53,213 nucleotides of DNA from Clostridia bacterium (GCA_017464845.1 JAFTYD010000041.1:1-53213); one strand, 5' to 3'; shown: positions 34,600 to 44,591, counted from the stretch's first letter. Notes: generated by a model from the sequence alone, not told the origin. Numbers and translations are program-made.

Positions 34600-36570
34600 A
34601 TGCAAATAAATGACTTTAAAGAAGAAAACTCTTATTTAAATAAAGTTAATTCTTGTATTAAAGAAATTGAAAAAAAGTTAGAACAAGAAAAACAAATTTT
34701 TGAAGAAGAGATTTCAGAACAAAAAGCTTACTTTTCAGAGAATTATTATGAAATAAATGGTAGCAAAGATGAAATAGCAAACATTAATGATAAAATCAAT
34801 GAAAAGGAAAATTATCTAAGTCAATTACAATTATTAAATATAAGATTAAATAGGCAGAAAAATTCTGCCTATTTTGGTCGTATTGACTTTGTTGAAAATA
34901 ATGAAAATAATATTTATTATATTGGAATGGGACATATCCAAAATGAAGGTGCTCCCCTAGTCTATGACTGGAGAGCAGATATGTCTTCACTATTCTATGA
35001 TTTTTCAAAAGGAAACGCTTTTTATGTTGCCCCTATTGGAAAAATAGAAGGTGAAATAACCAAAAAGCGTCAATATAAAATTGAAAATGGACAACTTATA
35101 TATTTTATTGACAATGATTTTAATGTTAGTGATGAAATATTACAAGAAGAACTTGCAAAAGATTCTTCTAACAAGTTAAAACAAATTGTTGCAACAATTC
35201 AAAAAGAACAAAATGAATTAATTCGTAGTGATGATTTTTCAAATTGGATTGTTCAAGGTGTTGCTGGCTCTGGAAAAACATCAATTGCTCTTCACAGAAT
35301 TGCTTATCTTTTATATAAACATAAAGATTTCTTGAAAAGCTACGATATATTAATACTTTCTCCATCAAATTTATTTTCTGAGTATATTAGCGATATTTTG
35401 CCATTACTTGGTGAAGATAACACAATTCAAACAACTTTTGATAATATTGCTTCAAAATACTTAAATTACTTTGAAAACAAAGAAAGTATGTTGAATAGAG
35501 TTCTAGATAAAACAAATCAAGATGAATTAAATTATATTGCTATAAAATCAAGTTTTGAATTTTTAAATGAACTATTAGAATTTATTAAAGATAAACTTCC
35601 AAAACTTTTTGTTCCAAAAACTATTAAAATTGGAAAATTAACAATATTAGAAAAAGATATTGCAAATCTATTCTTTGATAAATTTTCAAAACTTAGCGTT
35701 TTCAAAAGAATAGATAACATAAGCGAATATGTTTTAACATTCTTCCATACTTCACCCGAAGTAGGTGAAGGAATTAAACAAAGAATCAAATCAGTCCTTT
35801 ATTCAATGTTTGTAACTCGCGACATAAAGGAAATTTATAATATCTTCTTGTCTTATGAAAAACTAAATACAATAAATCTTATAAACTATGAAGATATTGC
35901 CCCAATGTTGATATTAAAACACGAACTTGAAGGACTAGAAAATTTTTATGATACAAAATATATGATTATAGATGAAATGCAAGACTTATCTCCTTGCCAA
36001 ATTCATTTATTTGAACTTATTTGGAATTGTCCAAAAATTTATTTTGGAGATATAAATCAATGTCTTGAAAAACAATTAAACGATTCTTACCTTTTAAATT
36101 TACAAGAGTATTTAAAAGCTAGATTGTTTATATTAAACAAATCTTATCGTTGTTCTCTCCCAATTGCCAAACTCACACAAAAGATGATAGGAATTGAAAA
36201 CATTGAAAATCTCAATCAAAATGGAGATAATGTAGAAGTTATAAACTCAAACAACACTTTATCTTCATTACAATCAATCATCAATAACTTAGATGAAAAT
36301 AAAAAAGTTGCAATCATTTGCAAAAATAAAGGTATGCTAGAAAAGATTAAAACAAATCTTCACAACATACCAGATAATGTAACAATAACAACAATTGCAA
36401 ATTCAAAAGGTGTTGATTTCTATCATGTTATCGTACCTTTTGTTGACGAAAAAAACTATAATTCAAACCTAGACAAGAACTTATTGTATATTGCTTCAAC
36501 AAGAGCAACCATGAAACTTACCTATATTTTTGAAGGTGAAATCAGTAAGTTCTTAAAAGACCTAGTTTAG
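34600..36570 (+). CDS. helD: HelD-like RNA polymerase-associated SF1 helicase
   Basis: A 656-residue UvrD-like ATPase. Residues 1-90 are a coiled coil, followed by the HelD-specific AYFGRIDF and LVYDWRADMSSLFYDF segment; then VQGVAGSGKTSIALHRIAYL (Walker A, about 219), MIIDEMQDLSPCQIHLF (Walker B), LNKSYRC (motif IV/V) and LLYIASTRATMKLTY (motif VI). HelD removes stalled RNA polymerase from DNA and helps it recycle. It is shorter than B. subtilis HelD (about 774), mostly in the second half. It follows gyrA by 21 bases, a logical pairing of topology and transcription release, and its 3' end borders the DnaA-box region. Confidence 0.85.
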   Translation: MQINDFKEENSYLNKVNSCIKEIEKKLEQEKQIFEEEISEQKAYFSENYYEINGSKDEIANINDKINEKENYLSQLQLLNIRLNRQKNSAYFGRIDFVENNENNIYYIGMGHIQNEGAPLVYDWRADMSSLFYDFSKGNAFYVAPIGKIEGEITKKRQYKIENGQLIYFIDNDFNVSDEILQEELAKDSSNKLKQIVATIQKEQNELIRSDDFSNWIVQGVAGSGKTSIALHRIAYLLYKHKDFLKSYDILILSPSNLFSEYISDILPLLGEDNTIQTTFDNIASKYLNYFENKESMLNRVLDKTNQDELNYIAIKSSFEFLNELLEFIKDKLPKLFVPKTIKIGKLTILEKDIANLFFDKFSKLSVFKRIDNISEYVLTFFHTSPEVGEGIKQRIKSVLYSMFVTRDIKEIYNIFLSYEKLNTINLINYEDIAPMLILKHELEGLENFYDTKYMIIDEMQDLSPCQIHLFELIWNCPKIYFGDINQCLEKQLNDSYLLNLQEYLKARLFILNKSYRCSLPIAKLTQKMIGIENIENLNQNGDNVEVINSNNTLSSLQSIINNLDENKKVAIICKNKGMLEKIKTNLHNIPDNVTITTIANSKGVDFYHVIVPFVDEKNYNSNLDKNLLYIASTRATMKLTYIFEGEISKFLKDLV

Positions 36571-36966
36571 ACAATTATAGAAAAGAAAAGACACAAAATG
36601 TATAAAAACACATTTATATACAATTTGTACAATTTTGTAAAATGAATAAACATACAAAGTTTTGAAAATATTACAAAATTGTGCACAGTTATCCACAGGA
36701 ACAAGTCCACAGAACCCCTATTTTATAGAATGTTGTGAATAAAGAATGTGGAAATGTGGATAACTTATGTATTTTTATCCACTTTTTCCCCATTTTTTAT
36801 GCATTGTATAAAAATTAGCACTTTTGCATAATTATTTATTTGTTGAAATGTGGATAACTTGTCCCACATGTTTTTATAGATTATTATATTCAAACCATTT
36901 ACTTGACATGCATATTATTTTGTTTTAAAATGTCATTAAATGCTTGAATTTTAAAGGAGAACTACT
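36571..36966. other. Candidate chromosomal replication origin (oriC)
   Basis: About 400 bases with no reading frame. DnaA boxes (TTATNCACA) are at 36689-36697 (+, perfect), 36734-36742 (-, perfect, TTATTCACA), 36755-36763 (-, perfect), 36775-36783 (+, TTATCCACT, one mismatch) and 36849-36857 (-, perfect). Very AT-rich stretches flank them and could be the unwinding element. gyrB, gyrA and ssb are on the same segment; dnaA and dnaN are not in the window. The boxes could instead regulate hisS, but five in about 170 bases favours an origin. Confidence 0.65.
36903..36931 (+). promoter_or_regulatory. Promoter of hisS
   Basis: TTGACA, 17-base spacer, TAAAAT, ending 35 bases before the ATG; AAAGGAG is the ribosome binding site. 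It lies at the right edge of the DnaA-box region. Confidence 0.8.
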
Positions 36967-38271
36967 ATGGATAATAAACTAATTACCCCAAGAAAATTAG
37001 CTGGATTTATGGAACTTGAACCACAAAAACAAATTGTGTTTGATAACATGTTGGCTAAAATTAGAAAAGTATATGAAAAAAATTCTTTTCTCCCTCTTGA
37101 CACCCCAATTCTTGAACTTTCTGAAGTATTACTTGCAAAAAGTGGTGGAGAAATTGACAAAGAAGTTTATCATTTCACAAAAGGTTCAACCGATATATGT
37201 ATGCGTTATGATTTAACTGTTCCTCTTGCTAGATTTGTTTCTATGAACTTTGATAAACTTAATTTTCCATATAGAAGATTCCAAATGGGAAAAGTTTTTA
37301 GAGGTGAAAAACCTCAAAGAGGTAGATTTAGAGAAATCTATCAATGTGATATAGATATAATTGGAAATGAAAATTTACCAATTTGCGCTGATTCTGAATG
37401 TATCAAAGTTGGTTACGAAATATTTGAAGAATTAAACTTTGAACCTATTATCGAGTTATCTAATAGAAATATATTATTTGGCTACATTGAAGATATAGGA
37501 TTTGTTGAAAAAAGAAACGACATATTAACAGCTCTTGACAAAATAGACAAAATCGGTGTTGAAAATTTAAAAGAAATGTTACTTGAAATCGGTGTTGATA
37601 AAGAAAATACAACAAAACTTGTTGAATTAACATCTTTATGTGGCCCTTTTGATACTATCCTTGAAAAAATACAAAACCTTTCTACTAATGAAATTTATGT
37701 TAAAGGTGTAAACGAACTTAAGGAATTAAATTCTTACCTTAAAGCTATGCAAATTCCAGAAGATAGTTACGTATTAAAGCTTGGCGTTATCAGAGGTCAA
37801 AACTATTACACAGGTACAGTAATTGAAATTAGACTTAAAGGTTATGAAAACTTAGGAGTTGTTTGTGGTGGTGGTAGATACGACAATCTTGCTTCTTACT
37901 TTACTAACAAACACCTTCCTGGTGTTGGTATAAGTATTGGACTTACTAGAATATTTGATATTTTAGATTATCAAAACTTATTAGACCTTAACTTCTCTCC
38001 TATTGACCTTATGATTATCCCATTAGGAGATACAAAAGCAAATTGTATGGAACTTCTTTTCTATTTCAGAAAAAATAACATTACTTGTGAAGTTGCATAC
38101 GAAGATAAATCATTTAAATCAAAATTAAAAGATGCTAACAAGAGAAATATTCCTTATATCTTAATTGTTGGCGAAGATGAAGTAAAAAACAATGCTTATG
38201 CATTCAAAAATATGGCTTCTTCACAGCAAGAAACTCTTACTAAAGAAGAAATCTTAAATAAACTTAAATAA
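36967..38271 (+). CDS. hisS: Histidyl-tRNA synthetase
   Basis: A 434-residue class II synthetase that charges tRNA-His. Motif 2 is clear (QMGKVFRGEKPQRGRFREIYQ), His motif A reads LGVIRGQNYYTGTVIE, and motif B/3 is CGGGRYDNL with GVGISIGLTRI. The C-terminal anticodon domain (LMIIPLGDTKANC onward) is present. Length is normal. The usual partner aspS is absent; metG follows by 11 bases, forming a small synthetase operon. Confidence 0.96.
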   Translation: MDNKLITPRKLAGFMELEPQKQIVFDNMLAKIRKVYEKNSFLPLDTPILELSEVLLAKSGGEIDKEVYHFTKGSTDICMRYDLTVPLARFVSMNFDKLNFPYRRFQMGKVFRGEKPQRGRFREIYQCDIDIIGNENLPICADSECIKVGYEIFEELNFEPIIELSNRNILFGYIEDIGFVEKRNDILTALDKIDKIGVENLKEMLLEIGVDKENTTKLVELTSLCGPFDTILEKIQNLSTNEIYVKGVNELKELNSYLKAMQIPEDSYVLKLGVIRGQNYYTGTVIEIRLKGYENLGVVCGGGRYDNLASYFTNKHLPGVGISIGLTRIFDILDYQNLLDLNFSPIDLMIIPLGDTKANCMELLFYFRKNNITCEVAYEDKSFKSKLKDANKRNIPYILIVGEDEVKNNAYAFKNMASSQQETLTKEEILNKLK

Positions 38272-38282
38272 AAGGAAATTTT

Positions 38283-39998
38283 ATGAAGAAAAAAATAATG
38301 GTAACATCAGCACTTCCTTATGTAAACGGCTTACCTCACCTTGGTCATATAAGTGGTTGTTTACTCCCTGCTGATATATTCAATAGATTTCAAAGATCAA
38401 TAGGAAATGATTCTATTTATATTTGTGGTACTGATGACCATGGTACTGCTGCTGCAATTTCTGCAAAGGAAGTTGGACTTTCAACTATTGACTTTGTAAC
38501 AAAAATGAACGAAAAATTTAAACAAATTTTAAATAAATTAAATATTAAACTTGATATATTTAGTAAAACTTCAACAGATGTTCATAGAGATGTTACATCA
38601 GACTTTTATAAGAAAGTAAAAGAAAATGGTTATATTGAAGAAAAATCTAGCACAATGTTATTCTGTGAACACGACAAAGTTGGACTTGCTGATAGATTCG
38701 TTATTGGTACTTGTCCATATTGTGGTTACGAAAAAGCTTATGGTGACCAATGTGATAATTGTGGAAAAACTTATAACCCAAATGAACTTATAAATCCTAT
38801 TTGTACATTCTGTGGAAACCCTGCTGTTAAAAAAGAAACAAATCATTTATATCTTTCTCTTAATAAATTATCTCCAAAGCTTGATGCTTGGATAGAAAGC
38901 AAAAAAGATATTTGGCGCCCACACGTTTATAGTATGGCTAAAAGATGGATTAATGAAGGTTTATCTCCAAGATGTATAACAAGAGATATAAATTGGGGTT
39001 TCACTGTTCCAGAAAAAGGATATGAAGATAAAGTTTTCTATGTTTGGTTTGATGCACCTATCGGTTATATTTCTATGACAAAAGAATTTGGTGGCGAAGA
39101 AGAAGTAAAACAAAGATGGCAAAACAAAGATTGTGAAATCTACAATTTTATTGGAAAAGATAATATTGATTTCCATACAGTATTCTTCCCAGCTATGGAA
39201 CTTGCAAGTGAACACTATGAACTCGCTCATAATGTTGTTGGCTTTAACTTCTTAAACTTTGAAGGTCAAAAATTTTCTAAATCTAAAAAATGGGGAATTT
39301 TCTGTAACACATTAATTGATAGCGATGTAGATATTGATAGTTTAAGAGCTTATCTTGTTTCTATTTTCCCAGAAAATAAAGACTCTGACTTTACTTATGA
39401 AGGCTTTAAGGGAAATACAAATGCAGAACTTGTTGGTAAGTTTGGTAACTTCTTTAATAGAACATTAAATATGATTAACAAAAATTTTGAAGGTTGTTTA
39501 GATATTGATTTTGATAGCCTTGAAAATTTAGATGAAAATGATAATGAAATGATTGAAGCAATCAAAACATATCCAAATACAATTGCTGAACTTTTTGCTC
39601 AAACAGAATTTAGAGCAGCATATAAAGAAATTATGAAATTTGCATCAATCGGTAACACTTACTTAGAAAAGACTGCTCCTTGGACATTAATTAAAAATGA
39701 AGATTTTACTTCTGCAAGAAAAGTTTTATATCTTTGCTTAAATATGGCAAAAGCATTAGCAATCGTAGCAAGTCCTGTAATTCCTGAAAAATGTGAACAA
39801 ATTTGGTCAGAACAACTTAACTTTAATGGTTTACCAACTGATGACAATATGTGGGAAGAATCATCAAAAATTGATATATCAAAATCTCATAAGATTAATC
39901 TTCCAAAACCATTATTTGCAAGACTTGATGATGAAATTATTGAAAGATATAAACAAGAACTTTCTATTCCTTTTGATTTAAATGATTTAAAAGATTAA
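38283..39998 (+). CDS. metG: Methionyl-tRNA synthetase (canonical)
   Basis: A 571-residue class I synthetase with PYVNGLPHLGHISG (HIGH as HLGH), a double zinc-knuckle connective region (CPYCGYEKAYGDQCDNC; CTFCGN), FIGKDNIDFHTVFFPAM, the KMSKS loop as KFSKSKKWGIF, and a helical anticodon domain. It lacks the C-terminal tRNA-binding OB domain often found in bacterial MetG. It is cotranscribed with hisS. This is the likely housekeeping enzyme, in contrast with the divergent copy at 24-26 kb. Confidence 0.96.
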   Translation: MKKKIMVTSALPYVNGLPHLGHISGCLLPADIFNRFQRSIGNDSIYICGTDDHGTAAAISAKEVGLSTIDFVTKMNEKFKQILNKLNIKLDIFSKTSTDVHRDVTSDFYKKVKENGYIEEKSSTMLFCEHDKVGLADRFVIGTCPYCGYEKAYGDQCDNCGKTYNPNELINPICTFCGNPAVKKETNHLYLSLNKLSPKLDAWIESKKDIWRPHVYSMAKRWINEGLSPRCITRDINWGFTVPEKGYEDKVFYVWFDAPIGYISMTKEFGGEEEVKQRWQNKDCEIYNFIGKDNIDFHTVFFPAMELASEHYELAHNVVGFNFLNFEGQKFSKSKKWGIFCNTLIDSDVDIDSLRAYLVSIFPENKDSDFTYEGFKGNTNAELVGKFGNFFNRTLNMINKNFEGCLDIDFDSLENLDENDNEMIEAIKTYPNTIAELFAQTEFRAAYKEIMKFASIGNTYLEKTAPWTLIKNEDFTSARKVLYLCLNMAKALAIVASPVIPEKCEQIWSEQLNFNGLPTDDNMWEESSKIDISKSHKINLPKPLFARLDDEIIERYKQELSIPFDLNDLKD

Positions 39999-40000
39999 TA

Positions 40001-40031
40001 AAAAAAACACTTAATTTTTAAGTGTTTTTTT
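40001..40031 (+). terminator. Terminator of hisS-metG
   Basis: AAAAACACTTAA and TTAAGTGTTTTT stem with a T tract, 3 bases after the metG stop. Confidence 0.88.
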
Positions 40032-40049
40032 ATTATAAAAACATAAAAC

Positions 40050-40081
40050 AAAAAGAGCATAATATTTATGCTCTTTTTTTA
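40050..40081 (-). terminator. Terminator of the VirB6-like gene
   Basis: AAAAAGAGCATAA and TTATGCTCTTTTT form a 13-bp stem. It faces the minus-strand gene ending at 40124. Confidence 0.85.
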
Positions 40082-40123
40082 TTTAATATTAAAAACTTAT
40101 ACTTCAACTCTTTAAGTTTAAAA

Positions 40124-42091
40124 CTAGTTACCAAGAATATCATCAATTGTATCAATAGTTTGTTGATTAATTTGATCTTGTTTTTGTCTTTCTTGAAGAG
40201 CATTAGCCTTGAAGTTAGGTCTTCTCTTGAACCATTGTGATGGATTTGTAGCATCTTTACCCCAACCATCGATAAATCCTTTACCAACCTTGGTATTTTC
40301 AGTAAGCATTTGTTTTACACCACCACCAAGGAAACCAGCAACATCTTGCACTGCATTAAGAGGATTTACATACTTCTTAAATCTATCAGTACTATTTTGT
40401 GCAGATTGTTTTAAATTTTGTGCTTTTTGTTGCATCTTCATTGCTTTCTGTTGAAGTTGCATTTTCTTTTTAACATCTGCAACTTTTTTAGCTTTTTGAG
40501 CTACTTTTTGAGCTCTTTTAGCTATTGTTTTAGCAGCAGCTTGTTTTGCTGCAGCAGCCGCACCAGATGCAGCAGCACCAGCACCTGTACATGTTAAAGC
40601 AATAGTACCTACTGTCATAGCAGCACCTACAAGAAGTTTACCGGCTTTCGCAGCAGCCTTACCAACCTCTTCTGAAACTTCGCCACCTGCAGCTTCAGCA
40701 TTTTCTGCACCTACAAGTTCAGATACAACTGCAATAAACTTCTTAATTGTTAATAACCCAACAATAATAACTATAACATCAACAAGAACATCTAAAATAT
40801 TTTTTGATGCAAAATGTGTATTTTGAATTTCGATACCAGGACTTAGATTAAACCACCTAATTCTCTGAATCTCTGGGAATATCAAGAAGAAGATATTCAT
40901 ACCCAGTATCGATCCATATGCCATTATTACATATCCAATAAATTTGCTTCTCCACTTACCAAATGCTTGACCACCATCTAGAGGTGTTAATCCAATAAAG
41001 AGTGGAGAAATTAGGAATAATCCAACAGTAAGGAAAATTCTTATAATAAGACCAATAGTAATATTTACAAACAACCCAAAACAAACAACAATTGCCGCAA
41101 AACCAACTAAGAAATTAAATTGCCATAAGTTGTAATAATAGAATACTAAACCAACATTAAATTTACTAAAGTTTTGGAATGAAGTTGTATAGAAGAAATT
41201 TAATGTATCAATAGCAATCCAGCACGAATCATTATCATAAGTTAATGCTGCTGAATTTTGATTAATTAATTTTAAGTTACCCATAAATGCGTAGTCAATT
41301 TGTGTGGCAAGTGTTGGAGAATCTTCTGCAGAAAATAATTGATTTCCACCAATATTTACTTTTGAAAAACCCGTCCAACCAGGATAATCACCAGCTGAGA
41401 AATCTCCTGTTCTTACTCTGTTTGCTGAATATGCAGCACTTTGGAAAATCGTTCCCGAAAAGGAGACGTTTGAGCTTGCAACCCTATACCCAAAGAAATC
41501 ATAACCAAAATATGTAGTTTTCTTTGAATTTGATACTTGAGGTGTTTCTAATATTGAATCTGCATTTGGATATAATTCTTCAACAGAAGAAGAAGTTACC
41601 GAAGTAATAGAATCTATTGCAACAAGCAAAGCTTCTGATATCCAAAGACCTAAAACTGTTATAAGTGGAACAGCAATCATCATCATAAGAGATTTTGCTG
41701 CAGTACCAACAATCTTTAATGGACTTGTTGTACCAGCTTTAACAGCTTCGTCATAATTAAAGTGCATTTTAATTATTCCAAGAAGTGTTGACATAAATAA
41801 TAAAATTACACCTAAAATAATAAATGAATAAAATACTGTTGAAAGTGTTGAATATGATGAATCACCAATTCCTACAATACCTTCAATAAAATCTGTAACT
41901 ATATCGCCAGACTGTTCATTTCCTAATGCATCGTAATAAACATCAAGTCCAGCAACTTTTCTCATAAATAATTGGAGAACATCTAAAAGACAACCAAGAG
42001 ATGTATAGAGTAAATACATAAATTTTACAATATTATCAAATAAACTACGTAAAATACTCCATATGTCAATAAACAATAATGCTAATGCCAA
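40124..42091 (-). CDS. VirB6/TrbL-like conjugation membrane protein, copy 2
   Basis: A 655-residue membrane protein, paralogue of the next gene upstream. About six transmembrane segments lie in 70-440, with a ~150-residue extracellular-type domain between segments 2 and 3. The family core PLDGGQAFGKWRSKFIGYV and FPEIQRIRWFNL is shared, then LTIKKFIAVVSELVGAENAE, an Ala/Lys-rich cytoplasmic tail and a closing motif GKGFIDGWGKDATNPSQWF. The layout fits VirB6/TrbL channel proteins; from memory it recalls the ICE transmembrane family named after Mbov_0396. Start is TTG, with AGGAGGG 9 bases before it. It has its own promoter and terminator. Confidence 0.72.
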   Translation of the reverse strand: MALALLFIDIWSILRSLFDNIVKFMYLLYTSLGCLLDVLQLFMRKVAGLDVYYDALGNEQSGDIVTDFIEGIVGIGDSSYSTLSTVFYSFIILGVILLFMSTLLGIIKMHFNYDEAVKAGTTSPLKIVGTAAKSLMMMIAVPLITVLGLWISEALLVAIDSITSVTSSSVEELYPNADSILETPQVSNSKKTTYFGYDFFGYRVASSNVSFSGTIFQSAAYSANRVRTGDFSAGDYPGWTGFSKVNIGGNQLFSAEDSPTLATQIDYAFMGNLKLINQNSAALTYDNDSCWIAIDTLNFFYTTSFQNFSKFNVGLVFYYYNLWQFNFLVGFAAIVVCFGLFVNITIGLIIRIFLTVGLFLISPLFIGLTPLDGGQAFGKWRSKFIGYVIMAYGSILGMNIFFLIFPEIQRIRWFNLSPGIEIQNTHFASKNILDVLVDVIVIIVGLLTIKKFIAVVSELVGAENAEAAGGEVSEEVGKAAAKAGKLLVGAAMTVGTIALTCTGAGAAASGAAAAAKQAAAKTIAKRAQKVAQKAKKVADVKKKMQLQQKAMKMQQKAQNLKQSAQNSTDRFKKYVNPLNAVQDVAGFLGGGVKQMLTENTKVGKGFIDGWGKDATNPSQWFKRRPNFKANALQERQKQDQINQQTIDTIDDILGN

Positions 42092-42158
42092 TATCTTTTA
42101 CCCTCCTTTTATTAAAGTTTATGAAAAATTAATATTAAGGTATATTATTCTCCCTTAC

Positions 42159-42187
42159 ATTATAACACTTTAATAACCAAATATCAA
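42159..42187 (-). promoter_or_regulatory. Promoter of VirB6-like copy 2
   Basis: Minus strand TTGATA (42187-42182), 17-base spacer, TATAAT (42164-42159). The first spacer bases (TTTG) match those of the copy 1 promoter. Confidence 0.75.
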
Positions 42188-42228
42188 GATATTTTATAAA
42201 TATATATTTATAAAAATTTTAGAAAAAC

Positions 42229-42257
42229 AAAAGAGACACATTGTTAGTGTCTCTTTT
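42229..42257 (-). terminator. Terminator of VirB6-like copy 1
   Basis: AAAAGAGACAC and GTGTCTCTTTT stem with a 7-base loop, after the stop codon of the 42279 gene. Confidence 0.85.
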
Positions 42258-42278
42258 ATTTAATTAATTATTATGAAA

Positions 42279-44591
42279 TCAAGGATTATTTAACTTATTC
42301 TTAATTTCGTTAATTGCTGAACCTTGAGTTTGAATAAGCTTAGCAAGGTCTGTAATAACTCTTTGATTGTCTTTTGCAAGTTCTGTTTGTTTTTGAGCTT
42401 CTTTCCAAGAATTCTTTTCGTAGTTAGGTCTCTTTTCAAACCACTTGCTAGGACTTGTAGCATTATGTCCCCATCCATCGATGAAGCCGTTACCCATCTT
42501 CATATTTTCTGTGAAGATTTGTTTCACGCCACCACCAACGAATCCAATAGAGTTAATAGCTGTACCACCAGCAACTTTGAACGCTCCACCAACAGCTGAA
42601 CCAACTGTACCAGCAGCGCTGACACCTGCTTTCTTCCAAGATTCTCCAGACTTCTTGAGTGTTTTTGCTGCATTTGCCTTTTTCTCTTGTGCTGCTTTAA
42701 TTCTATCATTATTTCTATTAATTGCCTCTTGTTGTTTAGTTGGATCAAATTTAGACCATCTTGAATTACCTTTTTCTGTTGAAGGTGTAATTCCAAATTT
42801 ATTTGCAAGTTTAATGTGCTTATCATTTGCTTTAATAATTGATTTTTCTCTTGCAATTTGTTCTTTAATTTTAGCTCTTGTCTTAGAATCTTTAGCATTC
42901 TTTAATCTTTCTTGAGCTTGAGTTAATCTACCCATAGCAAGACCTTTATTTCTATCAGCACTCTTCAATGAATCTTTAGTAATAGTACTTAAAGCTTTAT
43001 TTTGTTTATCAGCACGTTTCATAGCACTATTTGCTGCTGCAGTACTAATAGCACCTTTTAAACCTCTGGCAGCACCAGCAACACCATGTCCAACTGTTTT
43101 CACAGCTCCTTTACCAACTTTGAATGCTGCTTTACCTGCTGCTGCTCCTGCTTTAAGAGGAACCATTGCAGCACCTGTTGCAAGTTTTCCTGCTTTACCT
43201 AAGGTCTTACCAAATTCTTCTTGCATTTCTCCACCGGCTTTTTCTGCATTTTCTGCACCAACAAGTTCAGAGATAACTGCAATGAATTTCTTAATTGTTA
43301 AAAGTCCTACAATAATAACTATAGCATCAACCAAGATATCTAAAATATTTTTATTGTAACTATTTCCTGCGACACTGAAATTTGTTCCAAGATTAAACCA
43401 TCTTATTCTTTGAATTTCAGGGAATATCAAGAAGAAGATATTCATACCCAGAATCGAACCATAAGCCATAATAACATAACCTATGAATTTTTGTCTCCAT
43501 TTCTTTAGAGCCTCTCCACTATCAAGAGGAACAATTCCAATAAAGAGTGGTGATAATAAGAATAATCCTATAATCATGAAGATTCTTTGAATTAATCCCA
43601 TAATAATATTTATGAACAATCCGAAACATACTACAATTCCAGCAAAACCAACAATCCAGTTGAATTGCCATAAGTTGTAATAGTACCAAACTGAATAAAC
43701 ATTGTATTTACTATATTCATTAAAAGTTGACCATTGGAAGAAGTTACCTGTATCAACACCAATCCATGGAGTTGTAACATAAGGCATTGAAACATCTTCT
43801 TTTAAATGTAAGTTACCCATGAATGCGTAATCTACTTGTGTTGCAAGTATTTCATTGTTTTGTCCATCAAACAATCCATTTGCATTACACATTTCAGTAC
43901 CTACACCCCAATCGCCTGTTCTTACTCTGTTACTTGTGTAAGCTGCTGATTGGAACATATAACCTGAGAATGTTATATTTGTCGAATATGAATCCAATCC
44001 AAAGAAGTCATATCTAAAATACGTTCTCGTTCCGTTATCTGACTCTCCACTTTCTAACAATTCATTAGCTTGAGGATACAAAGTTTCAACCGTTGATGCC
44101 GATGCTGATGTAATTGTATCGAGAGCAACCAAAATTGCTTCTGACATCCAAAGTCCTAAAACTGTTATCATTGGAATAGCAATCATAAGCATAAGGCACT
44201 TACATGCTTGACCAACAATCTTCAATGGAGATGTAATACCTTTTTTCATATTTTCATCATAATTGAAGTGCATACGAATTATAGCAATCATTGTTGTACA
44301 GAAGAGTAAAATAACACCAAGTATAATAAATGACCAGAAAACCGTTGAAAGTGTCGAGTAGGATTGATCCCCTATTCCCACGATACCTTCAATAAAGTTT
44401 GTAACAACATCGCCTGTTTCTTTGCTACCATCAACATAATATGTATCTAATCCTGCAAGTTTTCTCATAAACAATTGTAAGAAATCTAATAAACTTGTCA
44501 AAGATGCATAAAGAAGATACATCATCTTAGGTATATTATCAATAAAAGAACGAATTATATCAAAGAATGATGCTAGAATCATACTTTCCAT
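42279..44591 (-). CDS. VirB6/TrbL-like conjugation membrane protein, copy 1
   Basis: A 770-residue membrane protein. Segments at about 83-106, 127-158, 310-333, 335-354, 368-392 and 416-442 surround an external domain (about 165-300). The core motifs FPEIQRIRWFN and LTIKKFIAVISELVGAENAE are the same as in copy 2. The tail (450-770) is long, basic and helical, with an Ala/Gly/Lys-rich part, then GNGFIDGWGHNATSPSKWF and a coiled segment. It differs from copy 2 mainly by about 110 extra tail residues. ATG 44591 is chosen since GGAGGT precedes it; the in-frame start at 44627 does not have one. A pilin-like gene lies at 7.1 kb. No transfer ATPase or relaxase is in the window. Confidence 0.72.
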   Translation of the reverse strand: MESMILASFFDIIRSFIDNIPKMMYLLYASLTSLLDFLQLFMRKLAGLDTYYVDGSKETGDVVTNFIEGIVGIGDQSYSTLSTVFWSFIILGVILLFCTTMIAIIRMHFNYDENMKKGITSPLKIVGQACKCLMLMIAIPMITVLGLWMSEAILVALDTITSASASTVETLYPQANELLESGESDNGTRTYFRYDFFGLDSYSTNITFSGYMFQSAAYTSNRVRTGDWGVGTEMCNANGLFDGQNNEILATQVDYAFMGNLHLKEDVSMPYVTTPWIGVDTGNFFQWSTFNEYSKYNVYSVWYYYNLWQFNWIVGFAGIVVCFGLFINIIMGLIQRIFMIIGLFLLSPLFIGIVPLDSGEALKKWRQKFIGYVIMAYGSILGMNIFFLIFPEIQRIRWFNLGTNFSVAGNSYNKNILDILVDAIVIIVGLLTIKKFIAVISELVGAENAEKAGGEMQEEFGKTLGKAGKLATGAAMVPLKAGAAAGKAAFKVGKGAVKTVGHGVAGAARGLKGAISTAAANSAMKRADKQNKALSTITKDSLKSADRNKGLAMGRLTQAQERLKNAKDSKTRAKIKEQIAREKSIIKANDKHIKLANKFGITPSTEKGNSRWSKFDPTKQQEAINRNNDRIKAAQEKKANAAKTLKKSGESWKKAGVSAAGTVGSAVGGAFKVAGGTAINSIGFVGGGVKQIFTENMKMGNGFIDGWGHNATSPSKWFEKRPNYEKNSWKEAQKQTELAKDNQRVITDLAKLIQTQGSAINEIKNKLNNP

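Noticed and set aside
40066-40287. Minus-strand frame over the tail of VirB6-like copy 2
   Set aside because: Overlaps the real gene in another frame and runs through its terminator.
42324-42915. Plus-strand frames opposite the VirB6-like gene
   Set aside because: Antisense shadows of a long, biased coding sequence; no start signals.
40124-44591. Complete integrative conjugative element
   Set aside because: No relaxase, coupling protein, VirB4 ATPase or integrase is present; flanks are housekeeping genes.
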